64,000 nucleotides of DNA from Anniella stebbinsi (Eukaryota > Chordata > Lepidosauria > Squamata > Anniellidae): the NCBI GenBank assembly GCA_029215795.1, contig JARDYH010000001.1, positions 397,085,154-397,149,153 of the forward strand, in the 5' to 3' direction. A program made the position numbers and the translations under genes. How positions within the stretch are numbered: the first letter of the stretch is position 1; each line of letters opens with the position of its first letter. The notes under the pieces were generated by a model. That model was given only the letters and a program-made list of their open reading frames with translations, made no database searches and was not told where the DNA came from. Below, in pieces: positions 13,101 to 22,821 of the stretch.

Positions 13101-13794
13101 TCCCAGCTTTTGGGCAGTTTTCCCCCCTCCCATTCTGAAAGGTCAAAACGCCTCTCCTAAGTCTTAGTTACTGGCAGTAAAAACTTCCAGCCCAAATAGG
13201 CTGGTATTTTTGGTGTTTTAGCCCCGGCTTCATTTCCCTTTGCCTGCCCCCCATCCCCGGAATGCAGCCTCCAAGAGTTTCTTCGAAACTGAATCCAGCC
13301 CTCTGGTTGAAAGAAGTTCTTACACCCCTGCTCTAGCTGAAGGCCAGAAGCCTCTTAGAAGCTGTTCCAAGAACGTTTGCTGAAAAGTGGCTGATGAATG
13401 TCCTAAATATATATGACGGTGGCCAAATAGTTGTCAGCTGGCTGGCTATCTTTGATTGGTCAATTGACCCGTGTGCCGCTCTTTGTCTTTGGTCTCTGGT
13501 CTCTGTGCTGGGACACCCGCGACGGAGGGAACAGCGTAGCAGTGTCTGTCTGTCTGTCCGTCTGTCTTGCCCGTCCGTCTGTCTTGCCCGTGGAGTCAGA
13601 GGATCTGCCTGCGCTGATGCCTGTGCTCTCTCTCTCTCTCTCCTAAGGTTCATTCTCTGTATCGCCGGACAGGCGCCAGCTTCCAGAGAGCCCAGGAGGA
13701 GTTCTCCCAAGGCATCCTCACCAACAGGAACGTCCAGACTGCCGCCGCCGGGGCAGCCTCTGCAGCAGCTCAGGGTGCTTTCCGGAGGAATTGA
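69..13794 (+). CDS. SCAMP2: Secretory carrier-associated membrane protein 2, spliced, 5' partial
   Basis: Coding exons: 69-149, 599-688, 3795-3912, 5396-5524, 6142-6301, 7864-7965, 11723-11840, 13648-13794 (TGA). They join in phase to 314 codons plus stop; the first exon (about 19 residues in the family) lies upstream. SCAMPs are four-pass proteins of post-Golgi recycling and secretory membranes. Visible: an NPF motif in the first exon here (EH-domain binding), a Glu/Lys/Arg-rich coiled coil in the third, TM1 near residues 133-157, TM2 167-185, the conserved cytoplasmic E-peptide [11 protein letters not shown] (183-193), TM3 about 198-219, TM4 about 236-262, and an Ala/Gln-rich C-tail. SCAMP2 rather than SCAMP1/3 is chosen from the N-terminal sequence and from ULK3 lying next door in the same orientation, as in human. 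Intron 6302-7863 uses a GC donor. Confidence 0.95.
952..1130 (-). mobile_element. tRNA-derived SINE (family A)
   Basis: Reverse copy of the window's commonest SINE: its tail GGAACATAGGAAG... comes first and its tRNA-like head (B box region, GGGATTGAAC) last. Confidence 0.75.
1692..2046 (+). mobile_element. L2/CR1-group LINE 3' end with (AAT)n tail
   Basis: It begins in the C-terminal RT coding remnant (GAGAGGGCCTTCTCTGTGG) and runs through the 3' UTR to GCGGTATATAAATAATAAT. The same family occurs at 20507-20897 and in reverse at 51082-51520. Confidence 0.75.
2268..2372. mobile_element. Fold-back element (TTTGGACTACAACTCCC type)
   Basis: Arms CTTTGGACTATAACTCCCAG and its imperfect inverse CTGGGAGTTGGATTCCAGA. 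Small, non-coding, one of many copies in the window. Confidence 0.55.
2760..2861 (+). CDS. Possible in-frame cassette exon in SCAMP2 intron 3
   Basis: This 102-bp open segment is preceded by ...TTAGACAG and followed by CAG|GTAATG. It encodes 34 residues ([13 protein letters not shown]... to ...SQSKHQ). Its phase is 0/0, so inclusion between the exons at 599-688 and 3795-3912 would keep the SCAMP2 frame. I know no matching exon in mammalian SCAMP2 and do not recognise the peptide. It could equally be a chance open stretch of intron; the acceptor pyrimidine tract is weak. Confidence 0.2.
4200..4530 (+). mobile_element. L2-like LINE, C-terminal reverse-transcriptase fragment
   Basis: Translates to [18 protein letters not shown] ... 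[12 protein letters not shown] ... [16 protein letters not shown], the classic tail of L2/Rex-type RTs. It sits inside SCAMP2 intron 4, is 5' truncated, and is not part of the host gene. Confidence 0.85.
4735..5012. mobile_element. Palindromic non-autonomous DNA element, GTTTGTTGAACC type
   Basis: Imperfect inverted arms: GGTTGTTTGTTGAACC near 4737 and CAGTTTAACAAACAGCC near 4977. Internal palindromes read GGTTAACAAGCC. Related copies lie at 9084-9368 and in 47.2-47.6 kb. Confidence 0.5.
5618..5740. mobile_element. 123-bp fold-back element
   Basis: Near-perfect inverted arms: GTCTGAACCAGGAAATTATG at the left and CATAATTTCCTGGTCCGGAC at the right. No coding capacity. In SCAMP2 intron 5, 94 bp after the exon. 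Confidence 0.75.
6142..6301 (+). CDS. SCAMP2: SCAMP2 exon with TM1-TM2 and E-peptide, followed by a GC splice donor
   Basis: This exon encodes the end of TM1, the TM1-TM2 loop, TM2 and the E-peptide. The reading frame requires it to end at CAG (6301), so the intron begins GCAAGT at 6302. It ends at CAG 7861-7863, and the joined codon AG+G gives Arg before Ser-Asp. GC-AG is the commonest non-canonical U2-type class; the rest of the donor is a perfect consensus, as such introns usually need. Confidence 0.9.
7110..7160 (+). repeat. (TG)n(AG)n compound microsatellite
   Basis: Alternating TG units pass directly into AG units. Intronic in SCAMP2. Confidence 0.95.
7610..7702. mobile_element. Fold-back element (TTTTGGCCTACAA type)
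   Basis: Left arm CGATGTTTTGGCCTACGATT and right arm TAGGCCAAAACATCCGGAG fold back on each other around ATCATCCCTCACCATTGG. The same family occurs at 23728-23830. Confidence 0.75.
8425..8553 (-). mobile_element. CR1 LINE 3' end
   Basis: Starts TCATAGAATCGTAGAATTGG and continues with the GTCCAACCCCCTGCTTAATG block, the reverse complement of the CR1 3' UTR seen in full at 42560-42785. Confidence 0.8.
9084..9368. mobile_element. 285-bp palindromic DNA element
   Basis: Terminal arms AGTTCTCAAAACACGACAAG and CTTGCTGTGTGGTGTGAGAACT are imperfect inverted repeats. The interior repeats AACCATGG/GGTTTGTT in both orientations. Confidence 0.7.
10520..10870 (-). mobile_element. L3-like LINE 3' end
   Basis: Starts TTAAGAACATAAGAGATGCC and continues through ...GGATCAGACC... 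to a TTTAAAGCCATCCAAATCGG block. A plus-strand copy is at 29700-30066. Confidence 0.75.
11240..11475 (-). mobile_element. L1 ORF2 C-terminal scrap
   Basis: The minus strand reads [19 protein letters not shown], resembling the L1 ORF2 tail motif H(L/I)(L/F)W(E/Q)CP...FW. It is truncated and degenerate. Confidence 0.5.
11969..12170 (+). mobile_element. tRNA-derived SINE (family A)
   Basis: A-box region GGCCATAGCTCGGTG, B box AGGTTTGATCCCTGG, tail ending GGTCTGACTCAGTACAAGG. In SCAMP2 intron 8. Confidence 0.85.
12251..12403. mobile_element. 153-bp palindromic element, GGCCCCRTTC ends
   Basis: Ends GGCCCCATTCTGAAGACACC and GGTGTCTTCTGAACGGGGCC are near-perfect inverted repeats. The interior is a run of AACCATGGCTTTAACC palindromes. 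A partial relative begins near 9463. Confidence 0.8.
13536..13600 (+). repeat. TCTG/CCGTCTGT-rich tract before the SCAMP2 last exon
   Basis: Repeats of TGTCTGTC and CCGTCTGTCTTGC about 50 bp upstream of the last SCAMP2 acceptor. Confidence 0.75.
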
Positions 13795-15311
13795 AACCTC
13801 CTGTTTGGGGCTTGCATCTTGTCCCCTTCCACACTTGCTCTGATCACTCCCTGGTCTTCCGGATGCGTTTTCAGGATGCTCTTTCCCACGGGTACCAGGC
13901 TTAACTCCAAGATGCTTGCGAGGAGAGGTTTCCCTCCAGCATTCTCTTGCCTGCCCCAGCATCTTGTCGGCGGGAAGGGCCAGGACCAGGGCAGTGTTTT
14001 GTCTTTGGTGTGGGGGTGTCCTTCCTTAAAACAAATATATTTTCCCTTAGACCTGGTTGCGGAAAACATTTATTTCACTTCCCCCTTCCCTCCTTTCATC
14101 GTAGGGGTGTGGCGAGGTCAGTTTTGCACTCTTTAGCTTCTCTTCCGCTGGAAGCTGCTGAAAGGACTGGCTCCCGCCACCCCCTTTAACGTAGCCCAGT
14201 TAAGGGTACTAACAGTGGTCACTGTACTTCTTGGGGGGGGGGGGGGTTGGTTTATACATTTTAATTAGCTGATCTTTCACTGCCAGTATATGAGGGATGT
14301 CTGGCACATGTTTTTGGTGCGCACATCTCTGATGCCATGGGTACAAATTGAGAAACACTCTTCTTGCTTAATCCCCCCCCCCCCAATTATATGTAGCTTG
14401 ACCGACGGGACATTAATGTCCACAGCTCCCCCCCTCAGGCAATGGGGGCTTTCCTCCTTTTTCTAGGTGCATCCTTCACTGTAGCCTTAAAATTTGGATG
14501 AAAAGGGACATGGATTATTCACCAGCTCCATTGCCATCTAGGAGCCATGGGTAACCTAGCTGGGATGTTTATCTTGGGATCCAAGTTGCAGACAGGGGAA
14601 GCAGATTGAGCCATCAAATTGACTTTAAAGGAAGGGGCAGTGAACTTCCAGCATTCTTAGACTTCGCAGTGATCTGGAGCTAATTTCAATGTCTACCCTA
14701 ATTTCCACTTTCAAGTGTTTCTCCTCTCCCATATCCAGCTGCCTACTGCTCAATCTTGACAGTCTGGGGCGCAAAGGATTCTGAGAGTCAGGAAAGACTT
14801 GTCAAAAGAGAGGGTGTTAGCGGAAGCGGGTGTTTTCTTAAAATTGGACTGATATAATTCTCCTTTCATCCCGCTCCCTGTGGCTGCATTTTGTACGGTC
14901 TGGCGGTACAGCCCTCTTTGAGGAACAGCTCGCCTGGAACTGCAGCGCATTCAGTGTGATTCATGCAAAGTGCATCACCTGGGGGGGGGGGGGTTCCCTG
15001 CCCCAGATGAATGGCCAGTTCCACCAATGCTTCTAGATGTTCCATCCCAGGGAGGATCCCATTTATCCTGAGAAGCTGTGAGGTGGTGGTGTTTTTGTTC
15101 TTGATTCTCTACACTAAGAAAAACCTTGCACTATCAGCGGGTGCCGGATATGAAGAATATTCGATACACTTCCCTCCCGTGAGTGGTGCAGGTGAATGAA
15201 TGGAAAGGTCGGTTGTGCTCCCAGGTTGGTTTGCAAAAGGGGAGAACAGTGGACCTAGTAACAACCCTGGATTGAATGTGGAGGTTGTAGAGGGGAAAAT
15301 GCAGCCTTAGA

Positions 15312-15317
15312 AATAAA
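15312..15317 (+). terminator. SCAMP2: Candidate proximal poly(A) signal of SCAMP2
   Basis: AATAAA about 1.5 kb after the SCAMP2 stop codon. It could give a shorter mRNA form. Confidence 0.3.
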
Positions 15318-16153
15318 TTTATCTGGGGCGTGAGATGAGGGAGGCGTGTTTAACAACATTGTCGTGTTTGAGCGAGATCCAGGAGCAGACAGAACATGGG
15401 CTTCAGAAATGTTGGGCATAGCTGAAAATTCTACTTTAGCCTCTAAAGAAATCAGCGTAGAAGCAAGAAATAGCTAGGCTCCAGCTGAAATGATTGCTTT
15501 TGACTATTGTCTCCTAGGGTTGTGCTCTCTTGGGGAAAATCTAGATAATAGGGAATGTTGCTATAAGACACAAAGGATGCAATCCAATGCATGTTTAGAG
15601 AGAAAAACGTCCTACAACTCCCAGCATTCCCCAGCCAGCATAGCAAAGCTGGAGGTTGTACGCCGTTTTTCCGTCTAAGGATGCATAGCTTTGGGCCCTA
15701 AACATCTGTCGCTCTCAGTTACTTCTCTAACACATTGGCTTAAGCGATTCGAAATGGATTTGGAATTACATCAGATGTGTAGCCTGCAGATTACGCTCAA
15801 TAGCTATGAAATACAAGGGAATATTCCAAGGAGTGAGACATTTGAAGTCTTGCCGATGGTTTTTCTTCGCTTTTGCTCATTTTTATGATCTCAGTGTCTT
15901 CCCTCCACTAAAAGTAGTTCCCTTGATTGCTTCCGAACCTCTCTGGGGAGGTTTTTGATGTAGCCCAGTACATCCAAGAGAAGTAATTTCTTGGTCACTC
16001 TTTTTAATTATTACTATTTTTCTTTGAATTTATGTAATGATGGCAGAAATGAGATTTTTAAAAACATCTTCCCTTCCTGGGTGCATTTTCCTCTCTGAAC
16101 TTTATTTTTTCATGTAAAAATGTATATGTCAAACTTTTTGTGCTTAAATACAG

Positions 16154-16159
16154 AATAAA
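16154..16159 (+). terminator. SCAMP2: Candidate distal poly(A) signal of SCAMP2
   Basis: AATAAA in an A/T-rich context, followed within about 30 bases by a T/GT-rich stretch (GTCCTTGTGG, CTGCTTTT). It is the last good signal before repeats begin near 16.4 kb. Confidence 0.55.
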
Positions 16160-16429
16160 AAAATGTCAAGACTGTTAGTACGTCCTTGTGGATCTGCTTT
16201 TAAAACGACAGGCCACGTGCACGTCCTTGTATGCCATTAAATGGTGGTGCGCCTGCTTTTAATTTAGAAGGTGCCAGGTTCAATCCAGTTACAAGGATCA
16301 ATAGAAGGTGAAGGGAAATACCTTATTTCTTCCTGAGACTCTGGAGAATCACTGACCATGAAAGTAGACATTACTGTGTGAGACAGGTAGGCTAATCTGG
16401 TATAGCTCTATTTCCTATTTTCATGGACT

Positions 16430-16880
16430 GTTAATAATAATAACAATAATAATATATTTATTTATTACCCGCCTCTTCCAACGGATCAAGGCGGTGAACA
16501 GCCTCAAACATAAAATACAAAACTGATTAAAACACATAAAACCAATACATCATTAAAATACCAATAAAACACCAATAAAACACTTTAAAATTCATCTGGG
16601 TAAGCCTACCGGAAGAGATCAGTCTTTATAGATCTTTTAAATTCCTGAAGACTGGTGAGTTGGTGAATCTCTCCCGGCAGGTCATTCCACAATCTGTTAA
16701 GTTTGTGGGATGGGGGGAAAGTATCTGTTCTCTGGCCTCTGGGGAGAGAGGGGAAAGGTTGTGGAAGTGGTATGACATTGTAGAGGCAGGATAATAAGCA
16801 AATGGATGTCAGGGCAATAAGAGCCATAAAACTTCAATCCTGTTAACATGCACTTAAAATAATGTGCCATTACCACAATG
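16430..16880 (-). mobile_element. L2-like LINE 3' end with TAA repeat
   Basis: Begins with a TAA-rich tail, then ATTTATTTATTACCCGCCTC. Minus-strand translation at 16606-16700 gives LWNDLPGEIHQLTSLQEFKR, an RT tail. Confidence 0.75.
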
Positions 16881-16984
16881 GATCTAGAATCCCTTGGGTT
16901 ATCTTTTAAAGCTTTAATAGGAACATACATTTTAGTGTTTAATGCCATCGATTGCCTTGCAGAAATCTCCTGGTTATAACGCAT

Positions 16985-17110
16985 ACCTAAAAACCAAAAG
17001 GAGAGCATCCGAGTCAGGACAGAAAAATGGGGAGAAACAGGTTCTCAGGATGCTTAAAATACTTCATTTCAAAGCCTGAGAACCTGGTTCTCCACTTTTT
17101 CCTGTAATGC
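16985..17110. repeat. Shared interspersed repeat, copy 1
   Basis: The block AACCAAAAGGAGAGCATCC ... AGGTTCTCAGGATGC ... AAAATACTT recurs at about 38653. The class is not identified. Confidence 0.6.
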
Positions 17111-18319
17111 ACACCTACCAAGACATTGAATCCCAATGTCTTCTTCCGTTGCATGAACCTGCCCAGCTTACCTCTTTACAGCATGCCAGCTTCGGAGGTT
17201 CATGTTTTATTTCTGTTCTCCCATAATCTTTTATTTATATATCATCCATCCTCCAAATGCTTCTGAGGAGCAACAGCAGCAGCATAAATGAAACTATTAA
17301 GTGGAACTGAAACCACAACAGGAGTCTTGGGCTTCAGCTTCCGGATCTATGAGAAGGGAGGGGAAGAGCAGACTTTGTGTCTTCGAATAAAAATAATAAG
17401 GTGGACACCAGAAAACACCTCCGAGGATGAAACAGCTGCTCTGTGGTGTTGTCAATGTGCATAGTGTGTACAGAGGAGCAAACAAAAGACATCTCTGCCC
17501 CGAGGTGCTTACAAACTAAATGTCTGTAACGGGAAGGGAGAGGAAGAATGGGTAGCAGAAAGAATGTGTTCCATTCATTGACACATATTTAGGATTCCAA
17601 AGGTTCCAAAAGAAAACGCGAGTGGAGCATCAGGTAAGCGCTGGGAGGGAGTTCTAGGACGGGTAAGCAAACCAGGTTTGAGGGATCTACTACAACCCTA
17701 TTCAAAACCATTTCCATTGTAACAACGAAGCCCACCACGCGCTCCAGCACCTTGCCCAAGAATGGCAAATTTGGCAGGGCATTAGTTATCTAAAACCACC
17801 GGATCTAAATTGGTGGGGGGTTTTGAGCAAGGGACTCACCACAGCTTCTTTCACAGCTGTGAGGACCTCACCGGACTTCAAGGAGGCATTTGCCACCTCG
17901 GAAGTCCAAATGAACGAGGATCTCAAGGGCAAGTCGGAGGCCTCAGTCCTCCAAACAGTTTGTCCACATCTCCAGGTTGGACAAGCTGAAAGTCATCCAC
18001 CACACGACTAGACGGTGCACCAGCCCGTCCACATTAGACTCTGGCAAAACAATGGCATCCAAGTCGAGCGATTTTATCGGAAAAGTCTTACCTCTTAATA
18101 TTAAAAATAATTAAAAAAAACATTTCCAAGTGGTTCACATGCCAATATTAAAAGTCGCATTTAAATGCAATATTAAAAACCATTTCCACTGCAACAACAA
18201 AACCGACGCATTTAAAGCACGCACTTGAAAGCAAATTTAAAATTACAGTAACAAACGGACAATACAAAAGGCAGCAAGATGCAGCAGCGTATGACCCCTT
18301 GCAATTATGTGCAAGGCAG

Positions 18320-18476
18320 AGAATTTCCTAGGGAGGTGGTGGGCTCTCCCCACGCTAGAGGCAGCCGGACAGCCATCTGTCGGGGATGCTTTCAGGCGGG
18401 TTCCTGCATTGAGTAGGGGGTTGGACTCGATGGCCTTAGAGGCCCCTTCGAACTCCACTGTCCTACGATTCTGTGA
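18320..18476 (+). mobile_element. CR1 LINE 3' end at the edge of the ULK3 promoter
   Basis: Starts CCTAGGGAGGTGGTGGGCTC and ends CCTACGATTCTGTGA, the CR1 terminal block. It ends exactly where the CpG-rich ULK3 promoter begins. Confidence 0.8.
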
Positions 18477-18479
18477 CCT

Positions 18480-18890
18480 GGGTAAGGAAGCGTGCAGCCG
18501 GCTGCCTAGAACGCCCACCACGCCCTCTCCCTCCAGCGCGGACGCGGAGGTTGTGGGAACGCGCGTCCTGCGAGTGCCGCCGGGCCGCCACTAGGGGGCG
18601 GGCGAGGAGGGTGGCGGCGGCTCGGGATTCTTTAAGCCGCGAACCAGGAAGCGGCTGCAGGAAGAATCGGCGCCGCCTCCGCCTCCTCCTCCCGCAGGGT
18701 CCCAGAGAGGGGCGGTTTCGCTTCGCACGCCTTGGCTGGTGGTGCATGGGGTGGTCTCGGCCGGGATGGCCGCCGGGGCCGGCTGGGCGCCCCCTCAGCT
18801 GGAAGACTTCATCCTGACCGAGAGGCTGGGCAGCGGCACCTACGCCACTGTCTTCAAAGCCTACAGGAAGGTAAGCGAGCGCTGGCAGGA
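18480..18890 (+). promoter_or_regulatory. ULK3: ULK3 CpG-rich promoter, 5' UTR and first exon
   Basis: The base composition switches abruptly from AT-rich to CpG-rich at about 18.48 kb. A GGGGCGG Sp1-type box lies near 18709, and no TATA box is evident, as is typical of housekeeping CpG-island promoters. The start ATG at 18766 sits in a good Kozak context (G at -3 and G at +4). The transcription start cannot be fixed from sequence. Confidence 0.65.
18584..18603 (+). promoter_or_regulatory. CTCF-like motif in ULK3 promoter
   Basis: The core CGCCACTAGGGGGCGG closely matches the vertebrate CTCF consensus CCACNAGGGGGCG, in plus orientation, about 170 bp upstream of the ULK3 start codon. Confidence 0.5.
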
Positions 18891-20859
18891 GGCGGAGGAA
18901 ACCCTGCCAGGCCCGGGCAAAGACCGGGGTTCTCGTCGAGCAGCCCTCCCTGCCCGTGCCCACGGACTACAACGCCCATCACCACCCCCAGTCGACTGGG
19001 TGGAGGTGGTGGGCGCTGTAGTCCGACACGTCTGGACAGTGTCGTGCCGGGAGGCAGGGAGGCTGCATGGCTTTGTAGAGCAGTTCCCCTCCCCTAGCTG
19101 ACTGACTGGGGATGATGGGAGGTGTAGTCTGGCACATCTGAGAGGGCGCCAGGTTAGGGGGCAGGAAGGCTGTATGTGCTTCCTCCCCCCCCCCCCAGCT
19201 GACTGGCGAGGGGGTGATGGGAGCTGTAGCCAGGCGGGTCTGGGTGTGCGTGTTTCAGGTTAGGGGACAAGGAGGGTGTATGAGCTTAGAACAGCTCTCT
19301 TCCAGCTGACTTAACTGGGAATGATGGGAGGTGTAGTCTGGTACATCTGGGGGGCGCCAGGTTAGGGGGCAGGAAGGCTGTATGTGCTTCCTCCCCCCCC
19401 AGCTGACTTGCTGGGGAGGATGGGAGCTGTAGCCCAGCAGGTCTGGGGGCGCCAAGTTAGAAGACGGAGGGCTGGATGTGTTTGTAGGGCGGCTCCCCCT
19501 CAGCTGACTGGCTGGGGATGATGGGAGGTGTGGTCTGGCATGGTTGGAGGATGCCAGCTGGGGGGAGGGGATTGTATGTGCTTATAGAGCTCCCCCTCCA
19601 CACACACACACACAGTTGGCAAACAGTGCAGTTGGTTGTGCCTCTCCTTCAGCATCCACAGGTTAGGAATGGATGTCTGAAATGGGGAAGTCTGTCTACC
19701 CAAGTTCAAAGGTCCTAGATTCAATTCCCGGCTTCTCCAGGTAGGGCAAGAAAAACTGCCTGCAGAGTCAGAGTCGTCACTGCTAGACAGTATCAGCAAT
19801 ACTAAGCTAGATGGACCAAGGGCCTGACCGTCACAGGAGCTGCTTAAAACCTTGATCTGTACAGAGTTTAAAAAAACTGTATTTATTAAATTTATATCCC
19901 GACTTTCTACCAGGAATGGGACGCCAGGTGGGTGACGCTAATAAAATACAGATTAAAAGGAAATCTTGGTTAAAAGATAAAGTAAAAACAAATCAATTTA
20001 AAACACAAATATCAAAGACATCAAAACACAAAATTAAAGACATAGACAGCATCCAACAAATTAAACTTCATTGGTGTGTGTGTAGATTATTATTGTTTAT
20101 ATATTAACAATGTTTATATGCCGTCCGGTTAACAACGTTCTCTGTTTCGCTGACAGTAACAATAAAACTTTATAATTCAACTTAATGTAAACCATAAAAC
20201 AAGACAATGCTGTGTAAAGTTCCAGCATTACAAAGCACAAAACCCTCAAGCAACACCAACAATATTTCAAAACAATTTTTAAGATGAAAAACCTGAGGAT
20301 TTAAATTTTAAAAATTTTCTTAAAGCCTGTGATTTCTTTATTTCTTTTTTTTAAAAAAGGTCTTCATCTTATGAAGTATTTATAGTATTTTTACTTCGCT
20401 TGTCAGCCAACAAAGATTTTTAGAGCAGCTTACAAAGATTACCTGTACACTACGAACCTACTCGTACACTCTGTTCAGCATCCAAGATCCTTCTCCGGGT
20501 GCCTACTGCCAGATGCTTGGAAGACAGCAAGGGAGAGGGCTTTGTCAGTGGTGGCCCCCCAATTGTGGAATGATCTCCCTGACAAGGCCCTCCTGGTGCC
20601 AACATTACTATCTTTTCGGTGTCAGGTCAAGACCTTTCTCTTTCCCCAGGCATTTAGCAGCATACAATGAGTTTTAATCAATCCTGGGTTTGTTTTTACG
20701 GTTTGGCTGATTGCTCAAAGTTGTTTTTAGATGTATGTTGTCTCTATGTATACTCATTGCTGTGTGTTTTTTATGTTTTTAAATTGCGCATGTTGTTTCT
20801 AATTTTTTGATCTTTGTAAACAACCCAGAGGGCTTTCAGCTATAAGGCGGGATAGAAAT

Positions 20860-20899
<40 letters not shown>

Positions 20900-22772
20900 T
20901 GTGCCTGTCCTAAAGCTTAACAATCTAAAAGATATGACGCTGAAGGAAAAGGAATTGGCAGGGAGTAGGAAAAAAAAAAGCAAAACTCAGGCACCCGTTC
21001 TTAACTTTTAATATCTTTTTTAAGTCATCCAAATCGGTGGCCTTTGCAACAGCTGGTAGCCTCATAGAGGAGGAAAGTGGTCAACTTGGTTGTGATTTTG
21101 ACTCTGTCGACATCGTGTGGACAATTTCCCTTTTTTTTTTTTGCATTGACAGAAGAATGTCCGGGAGGTGGTGGCCATCAAGTGTGTCAGCAAGAAGAGC
21201 CTGAACAAGGCATCTGTGGAAAACCTGTTGACGGAGATCGAGATCCTCAAGACCATCCGCCACCCGCACATCGTGGAGCTGAAAGACTTTCAGGTGGGTG
21301 GGCAGCAGAAGTGGGAGGCGTGGCTTTTGACATAGGTGGGTCACAAGGAGGCTGGCTGGCTTGAAAGCTGGAATCGTCCACCTAGGCCAGTTATGAGGTT
21401 GGAAGAATCTCTGCTTTGAAAGTCTGGATCCGATAGAGCCCAAAGGCTGGCCGAGACATTTCTCCTAATGTCCAACCAAAACCTACCCTCCAGTCAATTT
21501 CGCCCATAAAAATTTGCCTGGCCTCTGGGGCTGGAGAGAACAGGTCTTCACCCCCTTCTATGTGAAAGCTCTCCAGGTTTTTCAGGAGGGCGGTCGCACC
21601 CACGCAACCCGCCCCAGATTTCTCTTCTCTTGGCTGAACGTAGTCAGGTCTGTCAACCTTCCTTCATCGGTCTTGTTTTCCATACCTCTGGCCATCTTCA
21701 TTGCCCTCCCTTGGGCCTGTTCCGATGTGTCTAGATGATGAGTGCAGAACCTCTTTCAGACCGACGGCCAAATTCCATCTCAGAGAAGCTCTCAGACCCC
21801 GTCTTCCAGCCATGGGCAGGGTGAATGGCAAAAAGGGTGGTGCCTAAATACAAAAAAAAAAAAAAGCTTACAGTTCTTACTGCCAGTAACTCAGGCTTAG
21901 GAGAGGCATTTCAACCTTTTTAGAACTGGGTGCGTGTGTATGTATTTTATTTATTGTATTGTATTTGTACCTTCCCGCTTTCTACTGAAAAATGGCACTC
22001 AAGACAGATTACAGGCACAATTAAAATGGATCAAAAGTATAAAACAAGACATAAAAATCTGCCCAACAGCTAGGAAGCCACCAAATGATCGGTGGCTCTT
22101 GGGAAAGGCAGCGGTCAAGTAGGAACAGCTCAGGCCAGATTTGCTTCTGGGCAGGCCAGATTTGGCTGCCCAGCCTGAGGGCTTGCTCCCCTGGCCTAGA
22201 TCCTTCTTAAAAGTGTTGATGCTCAGTTCTTTCTCCTGGCTTTGCAACTGAAATGACAGATGTCCGTCTCACCTTTCGGCCTCTCGGAAGGGAGCTTGAC
22301 AGAGATGGGACAGACGTTGTATTCCTAGCAAGCCTTGATGGTGTTTTGTCTGCCTTTTAGTGGAACAAGGACTACATCTACCTGATCATGGAATTTTGTG
22401 CTGGAGGCGACCTGTCTCGCTTCATCCATGCGCGGAGGATACTCCCGGAGAAGGTGGCCCGCATATTCTTGCAGCAATTGGGTAAGGAGCACAAGGGGAG
22501 CGGGAAAATTGGGCAGGTCTGGATCTCGGTGGTAAAAGCACGGGTGTCACATGTAGGAAAACCACGGTTTGATCCCTGGAATTTCCAGGTAGGGCAAGGA
22601 AAGAACCCTGCTTGAAATCTTGGAGAGCCTCTGCTGCCAGCCAGTGTTGACAATACTGGACTAGATGGACCAAGGTTCTGACTCAGTATAAAGCAGCATC
22701 CTATGTTCCTCCTCCCTGGCAATTCAAAAGGCTCTCAGACATAGCACATGTTTTGGCCTGCATAAGTTGTTA

Positions 22773-22821
<49 letters not shown>

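Larger units (their letters stand above)
689..13647 (+). other. SCAMP2: SCAMP2 introns: repeat content overview
   Basis: Intron 689-3794 holds a SINE, an L2-like LINE tail and a fold-back element. Intron 3913-5395 holds an L2-like reverse-transcriptase fragment and a palindromic ACCATGG-type element. Intron 5525-6141 holds a 123-bp fold-back. Intron 6302-7863 holds a TG/AG microsatellite and a fold-back. Intron 7966-11722 holds a CR1 tail, a large palindrome, an L3-like LINE tail and an L1 scrap. Intron 11841-13647 holds a SINE, a palindrome, a LINE scrap near 12820-12960 and a TCTG-rich tract just before the last exon. About 2390-3780, 5750-6140 and 9500-10500 show nothing I can classify. 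Confidence 0.7.
13795..16180 (+). other. SCAMP2: SCAMP2 3' UTR
   Basis: About 2.4 kb of sequence follows the stop codon with few recognisable repeats apart from G and C homopolymer runs near 14230, 14370 and 14980. It ends at a strong AATAAA. The extent is inferred from the poly(A) signals alone. Confidence 0.6.
16180..18300. other. SCAMP2-ULK3 intergenic region
   Basis: The region contains a reverse-oriented LINE tail (about 16430-16880), the shared repeat near 16985, and about 1.2 kb (17.1-18.3 kb) without a gene or a repeat I can name with confidence. Confidence 0.6.

Noticed and set aside
13333..13962. 209-codon minus-strand frame over the last SCAMP2 exon
   Set aside because: It is antisense to a well-supported exon and low-complexity repeat, with no recognisable protein.
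18739..18765. Upstream GTG-initiated extension of ULK3
   Set aside because: The ATG at 18766 has a good Kozak context and matches the family N-terminus.
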